Shown here: in pieces, positions 16,842-26,377 of the stretch
Numbering within the stretch: position 1 is the stretch's first letter
Layout: each line of letters opens with the position of its first letter
Source: Pollutimonas sp963706785
GTDB taxonomy: Bacteria > Pseudomonadota > Gammaproteobacteria > Burkholderiales > Burkholderiaceae_B
Direction of reading: 5' to 3'
Assembly: GCA_963706785.1 (NCBI GenBank)
Contig: CAVPNJ010000005.1
Coordinates: forward strand, 1-64,000
Length of the DNA: 64,000 bases
Translations under genes and position numbers: made by a program
Notes under the pieces: model-generated
Told to the model about the DNA's origin: nothing
Database searches by the model: none
Seen by the model: the letters and a program-made list of their open reading frames with translations, nothing else

Positions 16842-18569
16842 ATGGAAACCGCACTCAAGCCTGAGGACAGCCTGCACCGTCCTCAGATCGGAATCTGGCC
16901 TGGCAAGACCTTCCAGACCGTTATAACCGTGCTGGTCGCCTTCCTTGTGCTGGCGCCGTTGCTTCCTATGGTGGTTCAGGCCTTTATCGACAAGCCCCTA
17001 TACGAGGCGAACCGAAGTTTTACGACGGCAGCCTTCGCACGATTATTAAGCAATAGCCACTTCTATTCTGCTTTATGGAATACCGTCATCTTTGCGACGG
17101 CCTCCACCATCATTGCCCAAATTTTCGGGATTGCGGGAACGATACTTATTTCGCGCACCGACTTGCCGGGACGACGGGTCGCAAGCGCGGTGTTTATCTG
17201 GCCGCTGTTCGTCTCGCACTTGGTGCTGGCGTTCGGCTGGATCGTGGGGTTCGGTCCCTCGGGGTTCATATCGGGGTACGCGGCACAAGTGTTCGGCGAG
17301 GTTCCATGGAATTTGTATAGCCTATCGGGGCTATCGATTGCCGCCGGAACGGCGCTGGCTCCCCTGACTTTTCTTTATTGCATGAGCTCGGTCAAAACGA
17401 TAGACCCGGCGTTGGAGTCCGCCGCGCGTATCTCCGGTTGCGGTCCAATCAAAACGTTGTGGATGATAACCATGCCGCTGTTAAAGCCGGCAATATGGGC
17501 CAGCGCCACATTGAACTTCATGCTGGCCGTCGAACTGCTGGCCCTGCCGCTGTTGCTCGGTGGGCCGGCCGGATTGCAATTTTTAATCACGTTCTTGTAC
17601 GAAACAGGCATCGAGGCCAACAATCCCGATTACGGTGTCGTGGCCGCTTGCGCGCTTCTGCTGATCGGGGTGATTTCATTATTGATCATGTGGCAGACCC
17701 GCAGCATGGGCGATACTCGCCGCTACGTAACGGTGGGCGGAAAAGCGGCAAGGCAGCGTCTGTTGACCCTGGGGAAATGGAAGTGGCCAGCGTTTATCGC
17801 CGTAAGCCTGTATCTGGGCATTACTGTTGTGTGCGTGCTGGGCGCCGTCGTCTTGCGCTCGGCGACCAGCATGATTTCACCCTATATGCCGATAGCCGAG
17901 CTTCTAACGCTTGAAAACTATCACGCGGTGTTCGCTTTCCCCGAATACGTACGATCGATCATCAATACTGCGCTGGTGGCGATTATCGGGGCGGCGATTG
18001 GAACGGTGCTGGTAGCGGGCACAGCAACCGTCTCACTTCGTTCTGATTGGGCACTTAGCAAACCGCTGCAATTTGTTGCCATGTACCCCCGAGCCGTGCC
18101 AGGCCTATTGGTGGGCATAGGTGTATTTTGGGCCGTTGCCTGGATCCCTGGATTACAGGTTATTCAGAACACCATATGGATTCTGATTTTTGCGGTGCTG
18201 ATGCGGCATTTCCCCACCGGGCTTGGGGCGGTCACGCCTTCGCTTCACCAAATCAGCCAGGATCTCGACCGCAGCGCGCGCGTGGTTGGCGCTACTTGGC
18301 TGACGACCACGCGGCGCATCATTTTTCCGCAGCTTTATACACCGCTGGCCGCATGCTACATCTTGCTCGTCATTCACTTTATTAAAGAGTATGCGTCGGT
18401 CGTTTTCCTTTTTGGACCGGGTTCTGAAATGCTGGGGACGACCATGCTTTCGTTCTGGGTACAGGGAGAACAAGGCGCCGTCGCCGCACTTGCCGTCGTG
18501 CAAATTGCGATGGTAGTGATATTGCTGGGCCTGTTCCGGCTTATCTTCAAGGTGAAAATCTATGGCTGA
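16842..18569 (+). CDS. ABC transporter permease, fused two-domain (FbpB/ThiP type)
   Basis: A 575-residue protein with about 12 membrane segments arranged as two homologous halves, each with a binding-protein-dependent transport loop: SAARISGCGPIKTLWMITMPLLKPAI (about 188-215) and SARVVGATWLTTTRRIIFPQLYTPL (about 475-500), the EAA motifs that dock on the ATPase. This fused layout is usual for FbpB/ThiP-type importers, where one chain forms the whole channel. It begins 13 bases after the binding-protein gene and overlaps the ATPase gene by 8 bases. Confidence 0.92.
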   Translation: METALKPEDSLHRPQIGIWPGKTFQTVITVLVAFLVLAPLLPMVVQAFIDKPLYEANRSFTTAAFARLLSNSHFYSALWNTVIFATASTIIAQIFGIAGTILISRTDLPGRRVASAVFIWPLFVSHLVLAFGWIVGFGPSGFISGYAAQVFGEVPWNLYSLSGLSIAAGTALAPLTFLYCMSSVKTIDPALESAARISGCGPIKTLWMITMPLLKPAIWASATLNFMLAVELLALPLLLGGPAGLQFLITFLYETGIEANNPDYGVVAACALLLIGVISLLIMWQTRSMGDTRRYVTVGGKAARQRLLTLGKWKWPAFIAVSLYLGITVVCVLGAVVLRSATSMISPYMPIAELLTLENYHAVFAFPEYVRSIINTALVAIIGAAIGTVLVAGTATVSLRSDWALSKPLQFVAMYPRAVPGLLVGIGVFWAVAWIPGLQVIQNTIWILIFAVLMRHFPTGLGAVTPSLHQISQDLDRSARVVGATWLTTTRRIIFPQLYTPLAACYILLVIHFIKEYASVVFLFGPGSEMLGTTMLSFWVQGEQGAVAALAVVQIAMVVILLGLFRLIFKVKIYG

Positions 18570-19644
18570 GATCGTCATTTCTAACCTTGTCCAGCATTAC
18601 GGAAATGTACTGGCGGTCGATGGTGTCTCGTTGCATGTCAACGACGGTGAACTGGTATCGTTGCTGGGTCCCAGCGGATGCGGAAAGTCAACGACGCTTG
18701 CTGCGCTGGCAGGCCTTGAGCGCCCCACCAGCGGGTCTATCATTGTGGGCGGCGTACCTTTCTTTGATTCCAGCAAAGATATTTATCTGCCCCCCGAAGC
18801 GCGCAACTGCGGCCTGGTATTTCAGTCTTATGCGCTGTGGCCGCACATGTCGGTGCTCGACAATTGTGCCTTTGCGCTAAAGCTACGACACATCAGCAAG
18901 TCCGACCAGAAAAAGCGGGTTATGGAGGCGCTGGAACTGGTAGAGATGCAAAGTTTTGCGGATCGCTTTCCCTATCAGCTGTCGGGGGGACAACAACAGC
19001 GCGTGGCGCTTGCGCGCACCCTAACGTACGAACCAACCATACTGCTGCTCGACGAACCCTTATCCAACCTGGACGCCAAATTGCGCGAACGGGCTCGTAG
19101 CTGGCTGCGCAGTCTACAAAAAAAAGTAGGCCTGACCACGGTCTTTGTGACGCACGACCAAGCAGAAGCGCTTGCCATGTCGGACCGTGTGGCGGTCATG
19201 AACGGCGGAAAAATCATTCAGTACGATACCCCCCAAGCCATATACGACCAGCCGAAAGATCGCTTCGTGGCCGATTTTATCGGGTCTAGCGTATTGCTTA
19301 GAACTCGCGTCGCATCCCGCAACGACGACTCGCACACTCTGATTTTACCGGACGGTCAGCAGGTCACATTGCAAATCACGTATCCCGCCAAGCAAGACGA
19401 ACTCGTCGATGTGGCGATACGTGCCGAGACGCTGAATCTAGTTGCGGGCACGCCGGCCAGAACCGAACGAGCGCTCAGGGGCCAAATCTCCAACTCCAGC
19501 TACCTGGGGTCGCACTACGAGTGCGACTTCACTGTCGGCCAGGTTCCATTGCGGATAGAAACCACCATCCCCTTGGAGTCCATCGGGTCGGGTGAATTGT
19601 GGGCAGAACTAACCGACACTCGCTACGCCGCATTTCCCGCTTGA
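18562..19644 (+). CDS. ABC transporter ATP-binding protein (FbpC/PotA type)
   Basis: A 360-residue importer ATPase: Walker A GPSGCGKST (about 38-46), Q-loop VFQSYALWPHM, signature LSGGQQQRVALARTL (about 139), Walker B ILLLDEPLSNLDAKLRE and the switch His in VTHDQAEAL. The C-terminal part (about 240-355) is a TOBE/MOI-type regulatory domain (GQISNSSYLGSHYECDF). Its start overlaps the permease stop. It energises uptake through the fused permease. Confidence 0.93.
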   Translation: MAEIVISNLVQHYGNVLAVDGVSLHVNDGELVSLLGPSGCGKSTTLAALAGLERPTSGSIIVGGVPFFDSSKDIYLPPEARNCGLVFQSYALWPHMSVLDNCAFALKLRHISKSDQKKRVMEALELVEMQSFADRFPYQLSGGQQQRVALARTLTYEPTILLLDEPLSNLDAKLRERARSWLRSLQKKVGLTTVFVTHDQAEALAMSDRVAVMNGGKIIQYDTPQAIYDQPKDRFVADFIGSSVLLRTRVASRNDDSHTLILPDGQQVTLQITYPAKQDELVDVAIRAETLNLVAGTPARTERALRGQISNSSYLGSHYECDFTVGQVPLRIETTIPLESIGSGELWAELTDTRYAAFPA

Positions 19645-19656
19645 ATAAGAAGAACT

Positions 19657-20886
19657 ATGCACTCACACACGTTTGAACCCAATGCCTCGTGCCCGCTCGA
19701 TGGAATCAAAGTGCTGGATCTATCGCGACTGGTCGCCGGCAATATGCTCAGTTTGATGCTGGCCGATTTTGGCGCCGAAGTGATCAAGGTAGAAGACCCT
19801 GCAGGCGGCGACACCTTGCGCCATTGGAAGGAATACACCGATGAATTCCCTGAAGGGGTAAGCGCTTACTGGAAGGTATACGCCCGCAATAAAAAAAGCA
19901 TGGCGCTGGATTTGCGGCGCAGCGAAGGTCTGGACTTGCTGTTGCGCCTGGTAGAAACCGCGGATGTGTTCATCGAAAGCTTTCGGCCGGGCACTCTGGA
20001 AAAAATGGGATTGGCACCTGAAACTTTACTGGCGCGCAATCCAAGAATAGTCATCGTGCGAGTGTCAGGCTGGGGCCAGACTGGCCCCTATCGCGACCAA
20101 CCTGGCTTTGGCAGCCTGGTGGAAGCCATGTCTGGCTACGCCGCGAAGAACGGCTATGAAAACCTGCCGCCCATGTTGCCCAATCTGGCGCTGGCCGACA
20201 TGATTGCCGGTTTATATGGGGCGTTCTCGACCATGGTAGCGCTGCGCGCGGCCGCGGCTAAACCCACAGGGGGCCAGGTCGTTGATTTATCTTTGCTGGA
20301 ACCTTTGCTATCGATTCTGGGCCCTGATGCCGTCTTGTATCAGTTAACCCAACAAGTTCCGTCCCGAACGGGAAATCGCACAAGCATCGCGGCCCCACGC
20401 AACATTTACCGCACAAAAGACGGCGGCTACCTTGCCTTGTCCGCATCGATCCAGTCAATGACGGCGAGACTTTTCGAGGCAATCGGGCGTCCCGAACTGA
20501 TCGATGACCCCCGTTTCCGAACAAATTCTGACCGGCTCGACCATGTCGAAGAACTGGATGCCATTATTCAGGAATACGTAGGGCGTTATACCCAGGCGGA
20601 AAACCTGGCCTATTTCAGACAATGCTCGGTAACCATAGGCCCTGTCTACGATATCGCCCAACTCGTCGAAGACGAACACATTGTCGAGCGGGACATCATG
20701 ATCCGCGTGCCTGACCGGCAGATCGCCAGCTTGCCCATGCATAACATCGTGCCCCGCCTGTCGGCGACTCCGGGGCGTTTGCGCCGGCCTGCACCGGAAC
20801 TTGGCGAGCACACGTTCGAAGTTCTGTCCACCATCAACGTCAGCAGAGTGGAATTTGCGGTCCTTAGAGAACAAGGAATAGTCTGA
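19657..20886 (+). CDS. CaiB/BaiF (class III) CoA-transferase
   Basis: A 409-residue family III CoA-transferase. The N-terminal part has GIKVLDLSRLVAGNMLSLMLADFGAEVIKVEDP and FIESFRPGTLEKMGL; the catalytic Asp181 sits in NLALADMIAGLYGAF. The C-terminal part has FRTNSDRLDHVEELD and VYDIAQLVED, as usual. Family III enzymes move CoA between carboxylic acids (succinyl-CoA, oxalyl-CoA, citramalyl-CoA and others). The CitE-like lyase gene directly downstream overlaps its stop by one base, so the pair probably activates and then cleaves a hydroxy- or branched dicarboxylic acid brought in by the ABC system; the acid is not identified. Confidence 0.9.
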   Translation: MHSHTFEPNASCPLDGIKVLDLSRLVAGNMLSLMLADFGAEVIKVEDPAGGDTLRHWKEYTDEFPEGVSAYWKVYARNKKSMALDLRRSEGLDLLLRLVETADVFIESFRPGTLEKMGLAPETLLARNPRIVIVRVSGWGQTGPYRDQPGFGSLVEAMSGYAAKNGYENLPPMLPNLALADMIAGLYGAFSTMVALRAAAAKPTGGQVVDLSLLEPLLSILGPDAVLYQLTQQVPSRTGNRTSIAAPRNIYRTKDGGYLALSASIQSMTARLFEAIGRPELIDDPRFRTNSDRLDHVEELDAIIQEYVGRYTQAENLAYFRQCSVTIGPVYDIAQLVEDEHIVERDIMIRVPDRQIASLPMHNIVPRLSATPGRLRRPAPELGEHTFEVLSTINVSRVEFAVLREQGIV

Positions 20887-21761
20887 TGCCAACCGAACAC
20901 GTTTACGATAACTTCAATACGCTACGTTCCTTGCTGTTTGTTCCCGCGCTGAATGACAAATTCATCAAGGGCGCGCATACCCGGGGGGCACAGGGCGTTA
21001 TATTCGATCTGGAAGATTCCATCATCTATGATCGCAAACTGGCTGCACGCGACGCGCTGGACTCGGCAATTGCGCAAGTTCGGCCACACGGTCTGCCCCT
21101 GCTGGTCCGCATTAATAATTTGCCCGAGTTACTGGAAGGCGATTTGCGCGCGGCAGTGATGGCAGGTGCCGACGCGATCCTGATTCCCAAGGTCGATACG
21201 CCTGAGCTCTTGCGCGACGCTCATCGCCTGATTACTAGCTTCGAAAAAGAAGCTCAGCGCACAGCGGGATCGGTCAAATATATAGCACTGATCGAATCGC
21301 CCAAGGGGGTTTTCAATATCGGCCAGATCCTTCAAACCGGTGGCCGCCTACGCGGACTGGGCTTTGGTAGCGAAGATTTTGCCGCTAGCTTGGGAGTCGA
21401 ACCTGACGCCGACACATTGGCGGTGCCGGCACAGAATGTGGCGCTGGCTGCGCGCGCTTTTGATCTGGCGGCCTGGGGCCTGCCTGGCTCTATCGCCGAC
21501 TTCAACGATGTGCAGGGCTTTGAAAAACTGGTGCGCAAGGCCAAGGCCTTTGGCTTCACCGGCGCACTGGGAATACATCCCAAGCAAATCGAAACCATCA
21601 ACGCTGCGTTTCGCCCAAGTCCCGAAGACCTGGCGCAAGCGCAACGCATCATCGACGCCTATCAGCAGGCCCTGGACAGCGGCGCCGGTGCAGTCGCCCT
21701 GGACGGCAAGATGATTGACGCACCGGTTGTCGAGCGGGCGCGCCGCTTGATCGGCGCTTAA
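20886..21761 (+). CDS. CitE-like HpcH/HpaI aldolase family CoA-ester lyase
   Basis: A 291-residue TIM-barrel protein of the CitE/citramalyl-CoA lyase/malyl-CoA lyase group: LRSLLFVPALNDKFIKGA, GVIFDLEDSIIYDRK, the Mg-binding IALIESPKGVFN, and LGFGSEDFAASLGVEPD with the second metal-binding Asp; GALGIHPKQIETIN closes the barrel. These enzymes cleave 3-hydroxy dicarboxyl-CoA esters to acetyl-CoA or propionyl-CoA plus a keto acid. Its stop-start overlap with the CoA-transferase gene supports joint action. It is the last gene of the operon, convergent with the nitronate-monooxygenase-like gene. Confidence 0.9.
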   Translation: MPTEHVYDNFNTLRSLLFVPALNDKFIKGAHTRGAQGVIFDLEDSIIYDRKLAARDALDSAIAQVRPHGLPLLVRINNLPELLEGDLRAAVMAGADAILIPKVDTPELLRDAHRLITSFEKEAQRTAGSVKYIALIESPKGVFNIGQILQTGGRLRGLGFGSEDFAASLGVEPDADTLAVPAQNVALAARAFDLAAWGLPGSIADFNDVQGFEKLVRKAKAFGFTGALGIHPKQIETINAAFRPSPEDLAQAQRIIDAYQQALDSGAGAVALDGKMIDAPVVERARRLIGA

Positions 21762-21772
21762 GCCGACATCGC

Positions 21773-22723
21773 TTAGCCCTCTAACAATTTACGTTTCGCC
21801 GCCGCATATTCTTCTTGCAGCTGCGCCACGATCTCGCCTGCCGGCAGAATAGAGGAAATGTTACCCACGCCCTGCCCGCTGCCCCAGATATCCTTCCACT
21901 TCTTGGGCTTGCCGACGTCCATGCTTTCGCGTCCGCCCGCAGAAAGGTTTTCTGGATCCAGGCCAGCGGCGGCAATGCTGGGTTTTAGATAGTTGCCGCT
22001 GACGCCTGTGAAATAAGGGGTGTAGATAATATCGGCGGCTGTGGTGTCGACGATCATCTGTTTGTAGGCTTCGACCGCAGCAGATTCCGTCGTGGCAATA
22101 AAGCGGGTGCCCATATAGGCCAGGTCGCATCCCATTGCCTGCGCCGCCAGAATACCGCTGCCGTTGGTAATGGCCCCTGCCATGATTAGCAAGCCATCGT
22201 AGATGCCGCGTACTTCGTTAGCCAGCGCAAAGGGGCTCAGGGCGCCGGCATGCCCGCCGGCTCCAGCACAAACCAGGATAAGGCCATCCACGCCCGCTGC
22301 TGCCGCTTTCTTTGCATGGCGTATCGTGGTCACGTCGTGCAGGACCAGTCCGCCGTACTCGTGAACGCGTTCCACCACCCGCTCTGGCGAATGCAGCGAA
22401 GTAATGACGATAGGAACACGATGCTTGACGCAGGTTTCCAGATCTTCGTCGAGCCGGGGGTTGGACTGGTGCACGATCAGATTGACGGCGTAGGGCGCAA
22501 TTTTTTGGCCCGGGTGTTCGGCCCGGTATTGCTCGATGCCCGCTTCAATTTCAGTCAACCATTCCGAGAACAGTTCCTGGGGCCGTGCATTAAGGGCCGG
22601 AAAAGAGCCGACAATGCCGGCACAACACTGGGCAATGACGAGCGCCGGATTAGAAACCAGGAACATGGGCGAGCCGATAACCGGCAACGCCAGGCTCTCT
22701 TTAAGTTGTGCAACAGTGGGCAT
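21773..22723 (-). CDS. Nitronate monooxygenase-like FMN enzyme (NMO/2-nitropropane dioxygenase/FabK superfamily)
   Basis: A 316-residue FMN TIM-barrel protein from ATG 22723, with GAGG just upstream; a TTG at 22735 is a less likely start. Motifs: LPVIGSPMFLVSNPALVIAQC, HRVPIVITSLHSPERVV, the FMN-binding GVDGLILVCAGAGGHAGALSPFAL, GAITNGSGILAAQAMGCDLAYMGTRF. The superfamily includes nitronate monooxygenases and enoyl-reductase-like FMN enzymes. It is the last gene of the minus-strand Liv/acyl-CoA cluster, 69 bases after the MaoC gene, so a role on a CoA-linked substrate is as likely as nitronate oxidation. Confidence 0.87.
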   Translation of the reverse strand: MPTVAQLKESLALPVIGSPMFLVSNPALVIAQCCAGIVGSFPALNARPQELFSEWLTEIEAGIEQYRAEHPGQKIAPYAVNLIVHQSNPRLDEDLETCVKHRVPIVITSLHSPERVVERVHEYGGLVLHDVTTIRHAKKAAAAGVDGLILVCAGAGGHAGALSPFALANEVRGIYDGLLIMAGAITNGSGILAAQAMGCDLAYMGTRFIATTESAAVEAYKQMIVDTTAADIIYTPYFTGVSGNYLKPSIAAAGLDPENLSAGGRESMDVGKPKKWKDIWGSGQGVGNISSILPAGEIVAQLQEEYAAAKRKLLEG

Positions 22724-22804
22724 AAATAACCTCAAATAAATCGTGGAGCAAGATGCTACGTGCTTATTGCGAAATGCTGCAATAGGCTTTCGCTTAGCGT
22801 GATG

Positions 22805-23284
22805 TTATGCCTGAGCCTGGGTCTTTTTGGCGGCCGCGCCATGCCGGGTCAGCACCAGCACATCACTTTCGCCTTCCTGGGCGACTTCGCCTCGCTGATT
22901 AATCAGCTGGAAGCGGCGCCCTAGCTTGCCGCTATTGCCGCTTTTGCCGGGCTCGAGTTCAGTAATGGTCAGACGCAGGAAGATCGTGTCGTTCACCAGC
23001 AAGGGCGCAAGAAAATTCCAGTTTCGAAAACCCAGCATGGCGATGACTGAGTCATGGAAGATGCCCAATTCATGCAGCATGCCGGTGCTTATCGCAATGC
23101 CAAGCGCACCATGCACGACCCGCTGGCCAAAGCGTGTGTTCTTGGCGTATTCGGCATCCGCATGCAAAGGGTTCCAGTCGCCCGACAGCATGGAAAAAAA
23201 AGTCAGATCTGTTTCGGTGATCGTACGTCCACCGCTTTCGAACGTTTGTCCGAGCGCGAAGTCTTCAAAGTAGTACGTAGTCAT
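22805..23284 (-). CDS. MaoC family hotdog-fold dehydratase
   Basis: A 159-residue hotdog-fold protein: TYYFEDFALGQTFESGGRTITETDLTFFSMLSGDWNPLHADAEYAKNTRFGQRVVHGALGIAI, where the D-x-N-P-x-H signature carries the catalytic Asp and His (about 36-41). MaoC proteins hydrate (R)-specific 2-enoyl-CoA. It lies 12 bases after the acyl-CoA synthetase gene, so it probably works on the CoA ester that enzyme makes. Confidence 0.92.
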   Translation of the reverse strand: MTTYYFEDFALGQTFESGGRTITETDLTFFSMLSGDWNPLHADAEYAKNTRFGQRVVHGALGIAISTGMLHELGIFHDSVIAMLGFRNWNFLAPLLVNDTIFLRLTITELEPGKSGNSGKLGRRFQLINQRGEVAQEGESDVLVLTRHGAAAKKTQAQA

Positions 23285-23296
23285 TATCTTGGTTCC

Positions 23297-24904
23297 TTAT
23301 GGGGCGTAGCTGGCTTGCGCCAGCCGCTGCATGGCCATCTCGCGAAGTTTTCCGCGTTGAATTTTTGCGCCGTTGGCGCCCTCGATCACGGGGTATTCGT
23401 CCAGTATCCATACGCGCGCCGGTACCTTGAATGCCGCCAGTGTCTTGGCCACACCAGATACCAGTTCTTTCTCGTGCAGAACCTCGCCTGGCTGCGCCAG
23501 CACGAAGGCAACACAGCGATTCTGGCCATTGATCTCGACCCCCACCACCTGTGCGTTCTGCACCCCTTCCTGGGTTTTCAGCGCATCCTCGACCTCGACG
23601 GGGTTGACCAGAAATCCGGCCAGCCGTAAGGCATCGCCTTGGCGGGTTTGGTAGACGAAACTGCCATCTTCACACAAATAGCCGACGTCGCCCGTGGTGA
23701 AAAAGCTTTCATGATCAATGGCCTTGGCCGTCGCTTCCGGGTTATTCAGGTAGCCGGTGAAATTCGTATCGGCGCGGATTTGAATCACTCCGCTTTGGCC
23801 CAGGGGCAAAATTTCGCCTGTTTCCACATCGCGGATGCGTATCTGGGCTTCGGGGCTGGCCGGTAAGCCACCGCCTTGCAGACGTTGTTGCATGGGCGTG
23901 CCGGGGCGATGAAGGGAAAACAATGCCTGCACCTCGCTGGAACCGTAGAGCCCATACAAAGGAATGTGGCGAGCCCATGCCTGGCGGCCGAATTCCTCGG
24001 TGCCCGGATGAAACGATGCGAATCCAAAGACGCGCGCCGATGGAAACGGCGTTTCGCCTTTAGCGTGAGCAATCAGCAAGCCAAACAGTTCATCGCTGCC
24101 AAAGGCATGCGTTACTTGGTGGCGATTAATCAATGCTGCCGCTTCGGCGCCGTCGAAAGTGTCCATCAAGACGATGGGGGCACCGCCGGCAAAGGCCGCA
24201 AAGACCGCGTTAAATCCGAAAACACCGCATAGCGGCAAGGTTGCCAGCAAACGGGCCCCCTTTTCTTCGAAGCCATACGCCTGGGCGACCCGCTGGCTAT
24301 GCAGTGTAAGCGTGCGCTGTGGATGCATGACCAGCTTGGGGCCGCTGGTGGTGCCCGACGTCGTGAACAGAACGCTAAGGGAATCCGGCTTGCCCTGAAC
24401 TGGCATGTCGCCGTCAGGCAGTTCGGCCAGATTAAATGACGTGGTCGGTTTGCCCATGACCGTATCCGGCAGGTCGCCAGCTGAGGTATTCAAAACGGCG
24501 ACTCGGGCCAGAGCCTCGATTGCCGCCGGACTGACCCCCGCCAGCACTGCGGGAAAATTGATTTTGCGAAAATTAAGTTCCAGGACCAGAAGTTTGGCCC
24601 GGGATCGTTCAAGAATGTAATCGAGCTCGTGCGCGCGATAGCGGGTATTGACCGATACCAGGGTGGCGCCAATATGGGCCAGGCCAAGATACAAGGCTAG
24701 CCATTCAATGCGGTTGACCAACCATACCGCAACCTTGTCGCCCGGCGCGATACCCTGGGCGGTCAGCCACAAGGCGCTTTTACGGCACATATCATTAAAT
24801 TCACGATAGCTAATGCTGCGATCGCCGTCGATAAAGGCAATATCGTCGGGCCCTGTACTGACACGATGCGCCAGCAGTTCGGGCATACTCAAAAATAGCG
24901 ACAT
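23297..24904 (-). CDS. AMP-dependent acyl-CoA synthetase/ligase
   Basis: A 535-residue ANL-superfamily ligase: the AMP-binding P-loop LFTTSGTTSGPK (about 184-195), the Ala/Tyr-Ser-Ser motif YGLYGSSEVQ (about 318), the hinge GDVGYLCEDGSFVYQTRQGDALRLAGFLVNP, and the C-terminal lysine in GAKIQRGKLREM. It activates a carboxylic acid with ATP and CoA. One base separates it from livF, so uptake by the Liv transporter and CoA activation are probably coupled. The acid cannot be told; aromatic, branched or alicyclic acids are all possible. Confidence 0.92.
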   Translation of the reverse strand: MSLFLSMPELLAHRVSTGPDDIAFIDGDRSISYREFNDMCRKSALWLTAQGIAPGDKVAVWLVNRIEWLALYLGLAHIGATLVSVNTRYRAHELDYILERSRAKLLVLELNFRKINFPAVLAGVSPAAIEALARVAVLNTSAGDLPDTVMGKPTTSFNLAELPDGDMPVQGKPDSLSVLFTTSGTTSGPKLVMHPQRTLTLHSQRVAQAYGFEEKGARLLATLPLCGVFGFNAVFAAFAGGAPIVLMDTFDGAEAAALINRHQVTHAFGSDELFGLLIAHAKGETPFPSARVFGFASFHPGTEEFGRQAWARHIPLYGLYGSSEVQALFSLHRPGTPMQQRLQGGGLPASPEAQIRIRDVETGEILPLGQSGVIQIRADTNFTGYLNNPEATAKAIDHESFFTTGDVGYLCEDGSFVYQTRQGDALRLAGFLVNPVEVEDALKTQEGVQNAQVVGVEINGQNRCVAFVLAQPGEVLHEKELVSGVAKTLAAFKVPARVWILDEYPVIEGANGAKIQRGKLREMAMQRLAQASYAP

Positions 24905-24905
24905 C

Positions 24906-25619
24906 TTAGTACAGCTCCATTAGCTTCGCGTTGTCGGCAAGGTCTTCGGGCAGCGCTTCGCGAATGAGCGCGCCCGACTTCATCACCACGACCCGATCGG
25001 ATATTTTCAAAGCTTCCTTTACGTTTTGTTCGACCAGCAAGATGGACATCCCGGTCTCGAGCTGCAACTTGCGTATGGGCTGCAATAGATCCTGGAAAAG
25101 TTTGGGCGCCAGCCCTATGGAAGGTTCGTCCATCAGCAGACAGCGCGGACGGCTTAATAAGGCGCGGCCTATCGACGCGATTTGCTGCTGGCCGCCCGAC
25201 AAAGTGCCGGCGCGCTGCTGATAAAAGCTGCGCAAGGCGGGCAAGACGGATATGACCCATGCCAGGCGCTCTTCGCGCAGTTCTTTAGGCACCCCCGCTG
25301 CCCACAACCCCATTTTCATAAGCTCGGCAACCGTAAGGCCTGGAAAGACGCCACGGCCTTCAGGCACCAACGATAATCCGGCACTGGTCAGGGCGCGCGG
25401 CTCTATCGTGTCCAGAGCCTCGTTGTCTAGGTAGATTCGGCCACCCTGATGCGGGATCAGGCCAAACAGCGCCTTAAGCAGCGTCGACTTGCCGGCCCCG
25501 TTGTGTCCGATCAGACACAACACTTCGCCGGCACGCAATTCGAAGTTGACGCCATCGAGTATCGGACGACCGCCGTAGCCCACCACCAGGCCCTCGGTGC
25601 GAAGTACAGTGTTCGTCAT
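24906..25619 (-). CDS. livF: Branched-chain amino acid-type ABC transporter ATPase LivF
   Basis: A 237-residue ATPase: Walker A GHNGAGKST (about 37-45), LSLVPEGRGVFPGLTV, signature LSGGQQQIASIGRALLSRPRCLLMDEPSIGLAP with Walker B, and LLVEQNV with the switch region. The EGR-FPxLTV motif is typical of LivF. Its start overlaps the livG stop by 4 bases. The symbol gives the family only; the transported compound is probably not a simple amino acid given the acyl-CoA genes that follow. Confidence 0.92.
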   Translation of the reverse strand: MTNTVLRTEGLVVGYGGRPILDGVNFELRAGEVLCLIGHNGAGKSTLLKALFGLIPHQGGRIYLDNEALDTIEPRALTSAGLSLVPEGRGVFPGLTVAELMKMGLWAAGVPKELREERLAWVISVLPALRSFYQQRAGTLSGGQQQIASIGRALLSRPRCLLMDEPSIGLAPKLFQDLLQPIRKLQLETGMSILLVEQNVKEALKISDRVVVMKSGALIREALPEDLADNAKLMELY

Positions 25620-26377
25620 GCGGCCTGGTCTCCGAAGTAAATCGCCGCGAGATGCGGATCTTTCAGGACGGTGTCCGGGTCGCCGTCGGCCAGCAGCTTG
25701 CCCTGGTCCAGGAAGGCAATGCGGTCGGAAATGCCGATCACAATATCCAGGTTGTGCTCAATTATGCACACCGTTACCCCTTGCTTGACTTCGTCGCGCA
25801 ACAGCTCCAGGAAAAGCTCGTACGAACCACGGTCCAGACCCGACGCCGGTTCGTCGAGCAGCCACATTTTGGCGTCCGTCGCCATAATGCGCGCCAGGCT
25901 TAAAAATTTACGTTCAGCGTAAGCCAGGTCGATGGCACGGGTCTTGGCCTTATCGAGCAGTCGGGTTTTGCCCAAGATTTCCATTACCCTTTCTTCCCTG
26001 GCCTTGCGCCCGGCCGCCGCCCCCGGCTGCCAAATCCACGACACCGGCTCCATAACGGTCAATACATTTTCTTCCACCGTCATCTGATCGAACAGCCGCA
26101 AGTCCTGGAAGGTACGGGCAATGCCTAGCCGGGCGATCTTCCAGTGCGGCTTGCCGACGATGGACTCCCCCTTCCACAAAATGTCGCCGCTGTTGGGCGT
26201 GAGGTGGCCGGTGATCAAATTGAACAAAGTGGTCTTGCCCGCCCCGTTGGGCCCGACAAGGGTAGTGATGACCCCTGCGCGCATGTCCAGCGATACGTTG
26301 TTCGTGACTTTAAGTCCGCCAAAATTTTTGTTCAGATTGGCGATCCGCAGCAGCACCAGGCTTTCGGCTATGCTCAT
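25616..26377 (-). CDS. livG: Branched-chain amino acid-type ABC transporter ATPase LivG
   Basis: A 253-residue ATPase from ATG 26377, which overlaps the livM stop (ATGA); a start at 26500 would lie inside livM and is rejected. Walker A GPNGAGKTT, RTFQDLRLFDQMTVEENVL, Walker B MWLLDEPASGLD and IEHNLDIV are clear. The signature is LAYAERKFLSLARIM, a degenerate form of LSxGQ as often seen in LivG. It forms the ATPase pair with LivF. Confidence 0.92.
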   Translation of the reverse strand: MSIAESLVLLRIANLNKNFGGLKVTNNVSLDMRAGVITTLVGPNGAGKTTLFNLITGHLTPNSGDILWKGESIVGKPHWKIARLGIARTFQDLRLFDQMTVEENVLTVMEPVSWIWQPGAAAGRKAREERVMEILGKTRLLDKAKTRAIDLAYAERKFLSLARIMATDAKMWLLDEPASGLDRGSYELFLELLRDEVKQGVTVCIIEHNLDIVIGISDRIAFLDQGKLLADGDPDTVLKDPHLAAIYFGDQAA

